The notes beneath the pieces are model-generated. The model was not told the origin of the DNA. It worked only from the letters and a program-made list of their open reading frames with translations, and did not search any database. Shown here piece by piece: positions 1 to 8,231 of a DNA stretch of 64,000 nt. Position 1 is the stretch's first letter; the number at the start of each line of letters is the position of its first letter. Origin of the DNA: CBDDYU01 sp965235655 (lineage in GTDB: Bacteria; Pseudomonadota; Alphaproteobacteria; Pelagibacterales; Pelagibacteraceae); contig CBDDYU010000002.1 in NCBI GenBank assembly GCA_965235655.1, forward strand, positions 124,001 to 188,000, in the 5' to 3' direction. The position numbers and the translations under genes are program-made.

Positions 1-436
1 TAATCAAAATTGACCATCTATTAACAAATAAATCTGCTTTTCCATGCTCAGGGCCACTTACTTCAGAGCCAGCTATTGGATGACTTGAAAGCCAAATAGC
101 ATCTTTTTTTAAATATTTCTTAATAATTTTAGAGGACTCTACTTTAGATGATCCAACATCAGTGATTAAATTTTTGCTAGTTAAGTGTGGATTTATTTTT
201 AAAACTATATTTTTGTATTCACTCATAGGAGTACATAAAATAATTAGATTTGAATTTGTAACTGCATGTTGAAAATCATTAACCAATATACATGGTAGCT
301 TAAGTTTTTTAATTTTATTTAAATTGGATTTAGATTTTTCATAAATAAAAACTTTTTTTGATATATTTTTTTTTATTATAGCTCTTAATAAAGATGAACC
401 TAATAAACCACATCCTATTATAAAAATATTTTTCAT
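1..436 (-). CDS. tyrA: Prephenate dehydrogenase (tyrosine biosynthesis), C-terminus beyond the window
   Basis: About 145 N-terminal residues are visible and the reading frame is still open at base 1, so the gene is cut by the window edge. It begins MKNIFIIGCGLLGSSLL, a Rossmann NAD(P)-binding loop (GxGLLGSS). Near residue 120 it carries SSHPIAGSEVSGPEHG, the HPxAGxExSG block typical of prephenate/arogenate dehydrogenases. The enzyme oxidatively decarboxylates prephenate (or arogenate) to the tyrosine precursor in the cytoplasm. Its ATG lies three bases after the hisC stop, so the two are surely co-transcribed. HisC-type aminotransferases next to tyrA often serve tyrosine and phenylalanine transamination as well as histidine synthesis. 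Whether it prefers prephenate or arogenate cannot be told. Confidence 0.88.
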   Translation of the reverse strand, partial: MKNIFIIGCGLLGSSLLRAIIKKNISKKVFIYEKSKSNLNKIKKLKLPCILVNDFQHAVTNSNLIILCTPMSEYKNIVLKINPHLTSKNLITDVGSSKVESSKIIKKYLKKDAIWLSSHPIAGSEVSGPEHGKADLFVNRWSILI

Positions 437-439
437 TAT

Positions 440-1522
440 TTATTTAAATATATTTTTTATAGCTTTTAATAACCTTAAATTTTCTGTTTGAGAACCTATA
501 GTTAACCTTAAATGATTTTTAATCTTATATCCTTCTTCGGTAGATCTGACTAATATCCCTTTTCGTTTTAATTTTTCATAAAAAAGTTTTGATGAGTATT
601 TACATTTATCAAAATTAAGTAATAAAAAATTTGTAGTAATCTCATTTGTAAATATATTATATTCTTCTAAAAATTTTTTAATCTTTCTGCCATTAATCAA
701 ATTAAATTTTATTGATTGTCTTATAAATTTTTTATCCTTCAGAGATTCTGTAGCAGCAATTTGTGCAACTTGATTTACATTAAATGGGGGCTTAATTGAA
801 TTTAATGCATTAATTATTTTTGATGATCCATAGCCCCATCCTATTCTAAGTGATGCCAATCCATAGATTTTAGAAAAGGTTCTGATTATAAAAACATTAT
901 CATTATTTTTAAATAAATTTAATCCTGAAATATAATCTGGTGTTGTCACATACTCCTGATAAGCATCATCAAGTACTAATAAAATATTTTGATCAAGTTG
1001 TTTTCTTAAGCTAATAAGTTCTGATTTTGTTAAATAAGTACCAGTTGGATTATTCGGGTTTGCAATAAATACAATTTTTGTTTTTTTAGTTACTTTTTTT
1101 AATATTTCTAAAATTGAAACTCTAAATTTATCTTCTTTTGCAAAAACAACTTTTGCTCCAACTATCTCAGCATAAATTCTATACATCAAAAAACTAAATT
1201 CTGGGACAATTACCTCATCATTATTACTCAGATATAAGCTACAAATCATTTGTATTACTTCATCTGAGCCGGCCCCACATATAATTTTATTAAAATTACA
1301 ATTATAAGTTTTTGCTATTTGTTTTCTTAGAGCAATAGACTTGCTGTCTGGGTATCTAGATAACTCTAAATTTTTACTGGATAAAATTTTTTTAACTCTG
1401 CTACTAGTTCCTAAAGCAGACTCATTTGCCGATAATTTTAAAACATTTTTAATCTTTTTAATCTCAGACTTACCTGGCTTATAGGGTTCAATATTAAACT
1501 GTTTAAATTTTGGTATAGGCAT
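440..1522 (-). CDS. hisC: Histidinol-phosphate aminotransferase
   Basis: A 360-residue class I/II PLP aminotransferase of the HisC type. Visible marks are the N-terminal LSANES segment (about 31-36), NPNNPTG at 155-161, the DDAYQEY block near 185-191, and FSKIYGLASLRIG with the PLP lysine at K218. The length is normal for HisC. The reaction is imidazole-acetol phosphate plus glutamate to histidinol phosphate. No other his gene is in view. Its partner is tyrA, three bases downstream, so a role in aromatic amino-acid transamination is equally plausible from context. The gene is divergent from metX across a 71-bp spacer plus the metX leader. This hisC-tyrA / metX-metW divergence is a familiar alphaproteobacterial arrangement. 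Confidence 0.93.
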   Translation of the reverse strand: MPIPKFKQFNIEPYKPGKSEIKKIKNVLKLSANESALGTSSRVKKILSSKNLELSRYPDSKSIALRKQIAKTYNCNFNKIICGAGSDEVIQMICSLYLSNNDEVIVPEFSFLMYRIYAEIVGAKVVFAKEDKFRVSILEILKKVTKKTKIVFIANPNNPTGTYLTKSELISLRKQLDQNILLVLDDAYQEYVTTPDYISGLNLFKNNDNVFIIRTFSKIYGLASLRIGWGYGSSKIINALNSIKPPFNVNQVAQIAATESLKDKKFIRQSIKFNLINGRKIKKFLEEYNIFTNEITTNFLLLNFDKCKYSSKLFYEKLKRKGILVRSTEEGYKIKNHLRLTIGSQTENLRLLKAIKNIFK

Positions 1523-1593
1523 TTTTTTGTTTTTGTTCTTTATAAATAAATTATTATTTATTTATACTGAATATGTATATTCTTTAAAAAAAA

Positions 1594-1622
1594 TTGACAT
1601 ACTAAATAACTTCTAGTACAAA
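1594..1622 (+). promoter_or_regulatory. Predicted sigma-70-type promoter for metX
   Basis: TTGACA at 1594-1599 is a perfect -35. A 17-base spacer leads to TACAAA at 1617-1622, which matches four of six -10 positions. The expected start of transcription, about seven bases on, falls at about 1629, exactly where the first riboswitch stem begins. That coincidence supports the call. No experimental start is known to me. Confidence 0.6.
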
Positions 1623-1626
1623 ATTT

Positions 1627-1680
1627 GTGCGCTGATTTATCTGAATTGCGAGCGCTTTAAAAAAACCGCTAAATAAGTTT
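1627..1680 (+). ncRNA. SAM-II riboswitch in the metX leader
   Basis: The leader carries the SAM-II layout. A P1 stem GCGCT (1629-1633) pairs with AGCGC (1651-1655) around a 17-nt loop that opens with GATTTA and ends with ATTGC. This is followed by the A-rich linker and GCTAAATAAG (1668-1677), which forms the pseudoknot with the loop. It resembles, from memory, the marine metX SAM-II RNA whose structure was solved, with the same stem and loop length. The loop CT (1641-1642) and tail AG (1676-1677) could pair where that RNA has CC and GG, which would be compensatory. SAM-II binds S-adenosylmethionine and hides the translation start, so metX should be off when SAM is high. The 3' pseudoknot strand ends about 36 bases before the metX ATG, with no clear Shine-Dalgarno between. 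Confidence 0.88.
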
Positions 1681-1713
1681 TTTTTCTCACAATTCAACTC
1701 TCAGCTTTAGCTT

Positions 1714-2823
1714 ATGAACATTAAAAAAGACATAAAAAATTTGTTAGTAGAAAAACCACTAAAATTAGATTGTGGTAAAACAATCAGTAATTTTCCATTA
1801 GCATATGAAACCTATGGATCACTTAATCAAAAAAAAGATAATGCTATTTTAATATTTCATGCATTAACTGGGGATCAATTCGTTACAGGAATTAATCCAA
1901 TTACTAATAAAGATGGTTGGTGGAGTTATGCTGTAGGCCCAGGAAAAGCTATTGATACAGATAAATTTTTTATTATTTGTGTAAATGTAATTGGCGGCTG
2001 TATGGGTTCTTTTGGACCAAGCGATTTAGATCAAGAAACTCAAAAAATTTATGGAATTAATTTTCCTGTAATAACTATTAATGACATGGTGAATGCTCAA
2101 ATTAATTTAATAGATTATTTTGGCATAGAAAAACTTTTTTCAGTTATTGGAGGATCAATGGGTGGAATGCAAGTTTTACAGTTTGTAAGTAATTTTCCCA
2201 ATAGAGCAAAAACTGCTATTCCGATTGCTTGTACATCCAGTCATTCAGCTCAAAATATAGCATTAAACGAATTGGGAAGACAAGCAATAGCTTCTGACTC
2301 AAATTGGTGTGATGGAGATTATATTGCTAAAAATTCAAATCCCAATAAAGGTTTAGCAGTAGCTAGAATGGCAGCACATATTACTTATCTTTCAAAAAAA
2401 GGACTTCAAGAAAAATTTGGAAGAAAACTGCAAGAAAGGGATGATTTAAAATTTGGTTTTGATGCCGATTTTCAAATTGAAAGTTATTTAAGATATCAAG
2501 GCTCAGTTTTTGTAGATAGATTTGATGCCAATAGCTATTTGTATATTACAAGAGCAATGGATTACTTTGATCTATCTAGAAAATTTGAAGGAAATTTATC
2601 AAAAGCATTTAAAGATACTAAAACAAAATTTTTTATAATTTCGTTTACATCAGATTGGCTCTACCCTACTCAAGAAAATAAAGAGATTGTAATTGCCTTA
2701 AATGCAATTGGTGCGGATGTCGGCTTTGTAGAAATAGAGTCTGATAAAGGTCATGACTCATTTTTATTGGATGTGCCTGAGTTTTTAAAAGCTTTAAAAA
2801 ATTTTTTAGAAAAATCATATTAA
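1714..2823 (+). CDS. metX: Homoserine O-acetyltransferase/succinyltransferase (methionine biosynthesis)
   Basis: A 369-residue alpha/beta-hydrolase-fold acyltransferase. HALTGD lies at 49-54, the nucleophile elbow GGSMGG at 146-151 (Ser148) and the C-terminal DKGHDSF with the catalytic His at about 347, all in the MetX arrangement. It activates homoserine by acylation from acetyl-CoA or succinyl-CoA, the first committed step to methionine, in the cytoplasm. Some MetX-family enzymes use succinyl-CoA, and the acyl donor cannot be decided by eye. It is followed two bases later by metW, its usual alphaproteobacterial partner. It lies behind the SAM-II riboswitch, so it is expected to be repressed by SAM. 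The ATG is the only sensible start. Confidence 0.95.
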   Translation: MNIKKDIKNLLVEKPLKLDCGKTISNFPLAYETYGSLNQKKDNAILIFHALTGDQFVTGINPITNKDGWWSYAVGPGKAIDTDKFFIICVNVIGGCMGSFGPSDLDQETQKIYGINFPVITINDMVNAQINLIDYFGIEKLFSVIGGSMGGMQVLQFVSNFPNRAKTAIPIACTSSHSAQNIALNELGRQAIASDSNWCDGDYIAKNSNPNKGLAVARMAAHITYLSKKGLQEKFGRKLQERDDLKFGFDADFQIESYLRYQGSVFVDRFDANSYLYITRAMDYFDLSRKFEGNLSKAFKDTKTKFFIISFTSDWLYPTQENKEIVIALNAIGADVGFVEIESDKGHDSFLLDVPEFLKALKNFLEKSY

Positions 2824-2825
2824 TT

Positions 2826-3422
2826 ATGAAACACGAATTTAGAATAATTGCTGATTTAATAGAAGCCAACAGCAGAGTAATTGATGTAGGCTGTGGTGAC
2901 GGTGTATTAATGGATTTTTTAAAACAAAATAAAAATATAGATGTTAGAGGTTTAGAAATTTCAAAAGATAAAGTTCAAAAATGTATCTCAAAAGGGTTAA
3001 CTGTTATTGAAGGGAATGCAGAAAGTGATTTAAAACAATTTCCTAATCACTCATTTGATTATGCTGTTTTAAGTCAAACTTTACAGGCTTTTCTTAATCC
3101 TGAAATTGTAATTAATGAACTTTTAAGGGTTGGAAAAAAAGCAATAGTAACTATTCCAAATTTTGGATATTGGAAAGTAAGATTGCATTTACTTATTAAA
3201 GGAACAATGCCTGTAACCGAAACACTTCCAGATCAATGGTATAATACTGCAAATTTACATATGTGTACTATCAAAGATTTTTTTAATTTTGCCACAGAAA
3301 AGAATTTTAAAATAAAGAGCTCTTTAGCATTAAGTAAAGAAGAGGTATCAGAAATCAAAAATTCAAATTTAAGTTTTAAAAATTTTTTTGCAGATTTAGG
3401 AATTTTTATAATTGAAAAATAA
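2826..3422 (+). CDS. metW: Methionine biosynthesis protein MetW (methyltransferase fold)
   Basis: A 198-residue protein with a SAM-methyltransferase fold. IDVGCGDGVLMD at about 19-30 is motif I, and the later stretch with VTIPNFGYWKVR near 110 is characteristic of MetW. It follows metX by two bases, so the pair is translated together under the same SAM-II leader. In MetX-using bacteria MetW is needed alongside MetX for efficient homoserine acylation, and it forms a complex with MetX in species where this was studied. No methyl acceptor is established. The length is normal and nothing is missing. Confidence 0.93.
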   Translation: MKHEFRIIADLIEANSRVIDVGCGDGVLMDFLKQNKNIDVRGLEISKDKVQKCISKGLTVIEGNAESDLKQFPNHSFDYAVLSQTLQAFLNPEIVINELLRVGKKAIVTIPNFGYWKVRLHLLIKGTMPVTETLPDQWYNTANLHMCTIKDFFNFATEKNFKIKSSLALSKEEVSEIKNSNLSFKNFFADLGIFIIEK

Positions 3423-3423
3423 A

Positions 3424-4143
3424 ATGAAAGTTGAAATTATTTCATGTCTACAAGATAATTATAGTTATTTAATTATTGATGAAAATGAAAATGTAGCTTG
3501 CGTTGTTGATCCAAGTGAAGCTCACCCTATTTCAAATTTTATTGATAAAAAAAAAATTAAACTAAAATATATTTTAAATACACATCATCACTATGATCAT
3601 ATCGGAGGTAATCAAGAATTAAAAAAAAGATATAACTGTGAAATTGTTGGATTTAAAGGTGACAAACACAGAATACCTGGAATTGATATTATGGTTGATG
3701 ACAACCAACTTTGGGAAGCAAATAACTTTAAATCAAAAATAATTCATATACCCGGTCATACAAGTGGGCATATATGTTTTTACTTTTTCAACGAAAAAAT
3801 TATTTTTACAGGTGATACTCTATTCTCACTTGGCTGTGGGAGAATTTTTGAAGGCACTTATAATCAGATGTTCAATTCTCTTAATAAATTTAAAAAATTT
3901 CCTGAAGAAACAAAAATTTATTGTGGACATGAATATACTCTAAAAAATTCAGAATTTTGTTTGAAATATGATCCTAACAATTTGAAACTTAAAAATAAAA
4001 TTAAAGAAATAAAATCTAAATTATCAAATAACCTGCCGACACTTCCTTCAACTATAAAAGATGAGTTGGAATGCAATGTATTTTTAAAAGTAAAAGACTT
4101 AGAAAACTTCTCAAAATTAAGAGATTTAAAGGATAATTTCTAA
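3424..4143 (+). CDS. gloB: Hydroxyacylglutathione hydrolase (glyoxalase II)
   Basis: A metallo-beta-lactamase-fold hydrolase of 239 residues. The metal site THHHYDHIGG contains His54, His56, Asp58 and His59. It is followed by IPGHTSGHI, FTGDTLFSLGCGR and YCGHEYT, the full glyoxalase II set. It hydrolyses S-lactoylglutathione to lactate and glutathione. An upstream in-frame start at 3412 would overlap metW by 11 bp. I prefer the ATG at 3424, one base after the metW stop, because the family's N-terminus (KVEIISCLQDNYSY) begins right there. It sits in the metX-metW transcript without an obvious functional link. Confidence 0.92.
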   Translation: MKVEIISCLQDNYSYLIIDENENVACVVDPSEAHPISNFIDKKKIKLKYILNTHHHYDHIGGNQELKKRYNCEIVGFKGDKHRIPGIDIMVDDNQLWEANNFKSKIIHIPGHTSGHICFYFFNEKIIFTGDTLFSLGCGRIFEGTYNQMFNSLNKFKKFPEETKIYCGHEYTLKNSEFCLKYDPNNLKLKNKIKEIKSKLSNNLPTLPSTIKDELECNVFLKVKDLENFSKLRDLKDNF

Positions 4144-4153
4144 CTTATTCGGC

Positions 4154-4181
4154 TTGACTAAAGCCTTACTCGGACTATATT
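4154..4181 (+). promoter_or_regulatory. Predicted promoter for rplU-rpmA-obgE
   Basis: TTGACT (4154-4159) and TATATT (4176-4181) are separated by 16 bases, a good sigma-70-like pair matching five of six positions in each box. The start would fall near 4188, leaving a leader of about 20 bases before the rplU ATG. A short inverted repeat GGCTT/AAGCC (4151-4155 and 4161-4165) overlaps the -35 box. It could be the tail of the glyoxalase transcript or an operator, but the stem is weak. Confidence 0.6.
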
Positions 4182-4208
4182 GCTGTTACAAAATTTAAGA
4201 ATAACATT

Positions 4209-4607
4209 ATGTCATACGCAGTAATACAAACAGGTGGAAAACAATACAAAGTGAAATCTGGGGAAATCCTTAAGATTGAAAAGCTAGTAGATTCAAAGCC
4301 TGATACAAAAATAGAATTTAAGGAAATCTTGGCTTATGGAGATGATAAAACTATAGAGATTGGTGCTCCAACTGTTGAGGGAGCTAAGGTTGAGGCAGAT
4401 TTAATTAAAAATAGTAAAAATAGAACTATTTTAATTTTCAAAAAAAGAAGAAGACAAAATTCAAGAAGAAAAAATGGTCATAGACAACAATACTCTTTAA
4501 TTAGAATTAACAAAATTTTTGCAAAAGATGGAAAACTACTATCAGAAGCAGAAAAGATTTCTACGCCTTCTAAAATTGAAGAAACAACAGAAGTAGTTAA
4601 AAAATAA
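4209..4607 (+). CDS. rplU: 50S ribosomal protein L21
   Basis: A 132-residue L21. It starts MSYAVIQTGGKQYKVKSGE and has the basic RRRQNSRRKNGHRQQY segment in the middle, which binds 23S rRNA. The body ends near residue 105 and is followed by about 25 residues of acidic/threonine-rich tail (ISTPSKIEETTEVVKK at the end), a little longer than E. coli L21. It is followed 11 bases later by rpmA, the standard L21-L27-Obg order. It has its own predicted promoter. Confidence 0.96.
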   Translation: MSYAVIQTGGKQYKVKSGEILKIEKLVDSKPDTKIEFKEILAYGDDKTIEIGAPTVEGAKVEADLIKNSKNRTILIFKKRRRQNSRRKNGHRQQYSLIRINKIFAKDGKLLSEAEKISTPSKIEETTEVVKK

Positions 4608-4618
4608 TTAGGTAATTT

Positions 4619-4873
4619 ATGGCAACAAAAAAAGCAGGTGGATCATCCAGAAACGGTCGAGATAGTGCTGGCCGAAGACTTGGTGTAAAAAAATACGGTG
4701 GTGAAACTGTAATTCCTGGAAATATAATTGTAAGACAAAGAGGAACAAGAATTTTTCCTGGAGAAAACGTTGGAATGGGAAAAGATCATTCTATTTTTTC
4801 AGTAGTCAAAGGCAAAGTAGTATTTAAAAAATCTAAATCAGATAGAACTTTCGTTTCAGTAAAACCCAATTAA
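4619..4873 (+). CDS. rpmA: 50S ribosomal protein L27
   Basis: An 84-residue L27, recognised from MATKKAGGSSRNGRDS, then RLGVKKYGGE and the PGNIIVRQRGTRIFPG core. The N-terminal arm reaches the peptidyl-transferase centre of the 50S subunit. The arm begins directly after the initiator, without the cleaved pre-sequence found in Firmicutes. It lies between rplU and obgE as in most bacteria. Confidence 0.97.
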   Translation: MATKKAGGSSRNGRDSAGRRLGVKKYGGETVIPGNIIVRQRGTRIFPGENVGMGKDHSIFSVVKGKVVFKKSKSDRTFVSVKPN

Positions 4874-4900
4874 TAGTACAACTTAAATAGGTGTTGTATT

Positions 4901-5884
4901 ATGAAATTTTTAGATCAAGTTAAAATTTACGTAAAAGCTGGCAATGGTGGCGATGGCTCTCCTAGTTTCAGAAGAGAAAAATTTATTGAATACGGCGGCC
5001 CAGATGGAGGCGATGGTGGTAAAGGTGGTTCAGTAGTTTTAAAATCTGAACAAAACTTAAATACATTAATTGATTATCGGTATCAACAACACCATAAAGC
5101 TCAAAGAGGTGAAAACGGTTCTGGTCAAAACAGGACTGGTAAAGGTGGAGAAGATTTAATTTTAAAGGTTCCGATCGGTACACAAGTTTTTGAAGAAGAT
5201 AATAAAACTCTTATTTATGACTTTAATAAAGAAGGTGAAGAATTTGTAGCTGCAGCAGGTGGCAAAGGTGGCTTAGGAAATACTAGATTTAAAAGTTCAA
5301 CTAATAGAGCTCCTAAAAAATTTACCAAAGGTTCTAAAGGTGAGGAATTTGTAATATGGTTACAACTTAAAACAATTGCAGATATTGGCATAATTGGTTT
5401 ACCAAATGCCGGAAAATCTAGCTTGTTGGCTGCGGTAACAAATGCCAGTCCTAAAATAGCAAATTATAAATTTACAACACTTAATCCAAATTTAGGGGTT
5501 GCATCTTATGATGACAAAGAAATCACACTTGCAGATATTCCTGGTCTTGTCGAAGGGGCACATGAAGGAGTTGGTTTAGGAATTCAATTTTTAAAACATA
5601 TCGAAAGATGCAAATGCCTACTACATTTGATTGATATTACCAATGTAGATTTAAATAATTCTTATAACCAAGTAAAAAAGGAATTAAAATCTTACAGTCC
5701 AGATCTCTTAAAGAAAAAAGAGTTAGTCGTGTTAAATAAAATTGATCTAGTAGACGAAGAAATGGTTAAAGAAATTTTGGAAGATTTTTCAAAAGATAAA
5801 AATGTAGAAGTTGTAACTTTAACAACATTTGATAGAGATTCTATCTCTAAAATAAAGTCTAAATTAATCTCATATGCTGCTTAA
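4901..5884 (+). CDS. obgE: GTPase Obg (ribosome assembly / stress)
   Basis: A 327-residue Obg GTPase. The glycine-rich Obg fold spans about 1-158, with repeated GGxGG motifs such as GGPDGGDGGKGG. The G domain follows, with Walker A GLPNAGKS at 166-173, DIPG at 212-215 and NKID at 279-282. It stops soon after the G domain, so it lacks the long C-terminal extension of E. coli ObgE. Obg binds the 50S subunit and couples GTP level to ribosome maturation, which fits its place behind L21 and L27. Its 3' end overlaps proB by 11 bp. Confidence 0.95.
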   Translation: MKFLDQVKIYVKAGNGGDGSPSFRREKFIEYGGPDGGDGGKGGSVVLKSEQNLNTLIDYRYQQHHKAQRGENGSGQNRTGKGGEDLILKVPIGTQVFEEDNKTLIYDFNKEGEEFVAAAGGKGGLGNTRFKSSTNRAPKKFTKGSKGEEFVIWLQLKTIADIGIIGLPNAGKSSLLAAVTNASPKIANYKFTTLNPNLGVASYDDKEITLADIPGLVEGAHEGVGLGIQFLKHIERCKCLLHLIDITNVDLNNSYNQVKKELKSYSPDLLKKKELVVLNKIDLVDEEMVKEILEDFSKDKNVEVVTLTTFDRDSISKIKSKLISYAA

Positions 5885-6983
5885 AGACTCTAAAATCACA
5901 GTTATCAAAATTGGATCATCATTACTAGTAGATGACAATAAAAAAATCAGAAAAAAATGGCTATCTAGTTTTGCAGAAGATATTCAAAAACTTAAGTCAA
6001 AAAATCAAAAAATAATAATCGTCAGCTCAGGAGCTATTGCTCTTGGATGTATTAAAATGAATATTAACAAAAAAAATCTAAAATTAGATAAAAGCCAAGC
6101 AATTGCATCAATTGGGCAAATTGAATTAATGAATTTATTTTCTCAAACTTTTGAGAAACATCAGCTTAATATTTCACAAATATTACTTACCCTTGAAGAT
6201 ACAGAAGAAAGAAGAAGATCTCTTAATGCCAAAAGAACCTTTGAGAATCTTTTTGATTTAAATTTTATTCCAGTAGTTAATGAAAATGATACTATAGCAA
6301 CTAGTGAAATAAAGTATGGTGATAACGACAGATTAGCATCCCGTGTTGCTCAAATAACTAATGCCGATACATTGATTTTATTATCAGACGTAAATGGTCT
6401 TTATAATAAAAACCCTAAAATCCATAAGGATGCCAAGCTGATAAAAAAAATTAATGATTTAAATAAATATTTAAAAAAAATAGATATTAAAGGTGTAAAC
6501 GAATATGGCAGCGGAGGTATGCATACAAAAATAGAGGCTGCAAAAATATGTCAGCTATCAGGATGTTCAATGGTAATTGCTAATGGTTTACATTTAAATC
6601 CAATTACAGAAATAATAAAAAAAAATAATTGCACCTGGTTTTTACCTAAAGTATCTAAATTAGATGCACGAAAAAAATGGATTATTAGTTCTATTTCTCC
6701 AAAAGGAGAATTAATAATTGATGATGGTGCAAAAAAAGCACTCAAAAATGGTAAAAGCTTATTAGCAGCTGGAATTAAGAAAGTTTCTGGAAAATTTAAA
6801 AAAGGTGACCATATTAAAATTCTAGATAAAAAAAATAAAGAATTTGCTAGAGGCTTAAGTTCATTTTCATCTGAAGAAATTAATAAAATTTTAGGTCAAC
6901 ATTCTAAAGATATTGAAAGAATATTGGGATATATTTCAAAATCTGAAGTTGTTCATAAAGATGATATGGTAAAAATTAAATGA
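5874..6983 (+). CDS. proB: Glutamate 5-kinase (proline biosynthesis)
   Basis: A 369-residue ProB. The amino-acid kinase domain occupies about 1-260, with KIGSSLL near 12-18, VSSGAIALG near 50, NENDTIA near 140 and YGDNDRLA just after it. A PUA RNA-binding-like domain fills about 280-365. It phosphorylates glutamate to glutamyl 5-phosphate, the feedback-controlled first step of proline synthesis. The ATG at 5874 lies inside the obgE end (11-bp overlap), and the stop overlaps the proA start as ATGA. The tight coupling obgE-proB-proA suggests one transcript. Confidence 0.95.
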   Translation: MLLKDSKITVIKIGSSLLVDDNKKIRKKWLSSFAEDIQKLKSKNQKIIIVSSGAIALGCIKMNINKKNLKLDKSQAIASIGQIELMNLFSQTFEKHQLNISQILLTLEDTEERRRSLNAKRTFENLFDLNFIPVVNENDTIATSEIKYGDNDRLASRVAQITNADTLILLSDVNGLYNKNPKIHKDAKLIKKINDLNKYLKKIDIKGVNEYGSGGMHTKIEAAKICQLSGCSMVIANGLHLNPITEIIKKNNCTWFLPKVSKLDARKKWIISSISPKGELIIDDGAKKALKNGKSLLAAGIKKVSGKFKKGDHIKILDKKNKEFARGLSSFSSEEINKILGQHSKDIERILGYISKSEVVHKDDMVKIK

Positions 6984-8230
6984 AAAATAAATTAATTCTT
7001 GTTGGCAAGAATGCAAGAAAAGCAGCCAATATAAAAATTAGCAAAAAAATTAAAAATAAAGTTTTAAATGATTATTGTAATCTATTATTAAAAAATAAAA
7101 AATTAATTATTAAAGAAAATTTAAAAGATATAAAAATAGCAACCCAAAAAAAAATAAAAGAAAATTTAATCAATAGATTAATTCTTAATGAAAAAAAAAT
7201 ATTACAAATAATTAAATCTCTTAAACAAATTATTAAACTCAAAGATCCTACCAACGAAGTTCTTGAAAAATGGAAAAGACCAAATGGATTAACAATTTCT
7301 AAGGTAACAATACCAATTGGAGTTATTGGGGTTATTTATGAGAGTAGGCCTAATGTAACTTGTGATGTTGCAGCATTATGCTTTAAGTCAGGCAATCCAG
7401 TTATTCTAAAAGGTGGTTCTGAAGCATTGAATTCAAATAAAATTTTGTCCAAATTTTTTAGAGTTGCATTAAAAAAAAATGGAATAAATGAAAATTTTAT
7501 TCAATTGATAAACTCTAGAAAAAGAGAAGTTGTTGATTATTTGCTCACAAAAATGAAAAATTTTATTGATGTTATTATTCCTAGGGGAGGAAAAAGTTTA
7601 GTTAAAAAAGTTCAGCAATATTCTAATATCCCGGTTATTAGTCACTTAGAAGGAAACTGCCATACCTATGTTGACAAAGATGCTGATTTAAACATGGCAA
7701 TCAAAATTGTTTACAATGCTAAATTAAGAAATACAGCTATTTGTGGTGCAACAGAAACTATTTTATTTCACAAAAAAATTATAAATAAATTTGTTAATCC
7801 AGTTTTAAAAAAATTAGCCGATAATGGTTGTAAAATAATTGCCGATACAGTTATAAAAAAAAGATACAAAGGTTTATCTATTAAGGCTACAAATAAAGAT
7901 TGGTCCAAAGAATATTTGTCATCAGTAGTATCTGTTAAATCAGTAAATAATTTAGAAGATGCAATTAATCATATTAATACTTATGGCACTATGCATACAG
8001 ACTCCATCATAACCCAAAATAAAAACACAGCTGATAATTTTTTAAAAAATGTAAAAAGCTCAATTGCAATGCATAATACATCTACACAATTTGCAGATGG
8101 TGGAGAATTTGGTTTTGGTGGTGAAGTTGGAATATCTACTAATACGTTGCCACCGAGAGGACCTGTTGGTCTAAATCAATTAGTTTCTTATAAATACAAA
8201 GTCACCAGCAATGGACAAATAAGGGATTAA
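6980..8230 (+). CDS. proA: Glutamate-5-semialdehyde dehydrogenase (gamma-glutamyl phosphate reductase)
   Basis: A 416-residue ProA with an aldehyde-dehydrogenase-like fold. IPIGVIGVIYESRPNVT lies near 111-127 and the catalytic cysteine is C255 in NTAICGATET. The C-terminal LPPRGPVGLNQL block near 390 is typical. It reduces glutamyl phosphate to glutamate semialdehyde, which cyclises toward proline. It overlaps proB by four bases, so translation is coupled. The N-terminal 100 residues are extremely lysine-rich, which here reflects the AT-rich codon bias. Confidence 0.95.
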   Translation: MKNKLILVGKNARKAANIKISKKIKNKVLNDYCNLLLKNKKLIIKENLKDIKIATQKKIKENLINRLILNEKKILQIIKSLKQIIKLKDPTNEVLEKWKRPNGLTISKVTIPIGVIGVIYESRPNVTCDVAALCFKSGNPVILKGGSEALNSNKILSKFFRVALKKNGINENFIQLINSRKREVVDYLLTKMKNFIDVIIPRGGKSLVKKVQQYSNIPVISHLEGNCHTYVDKDADLNMAIKIVYNAKLRNTAICGATETILFHKKIINKFVNPVLKKLADNGCKIIADTVIKKRYKGLSIKATNKDWSKEYLSSVVSVKSVNNLEDAINHINTYGTMHTDSIITQNKNTADNFLKNVKSSIAMHNTSTQFADGGEFGFGGEVGISTNTLPPRGPVGLNQLVSYKYKVTSNGQIRD

Positions 8231-8231
8231 T

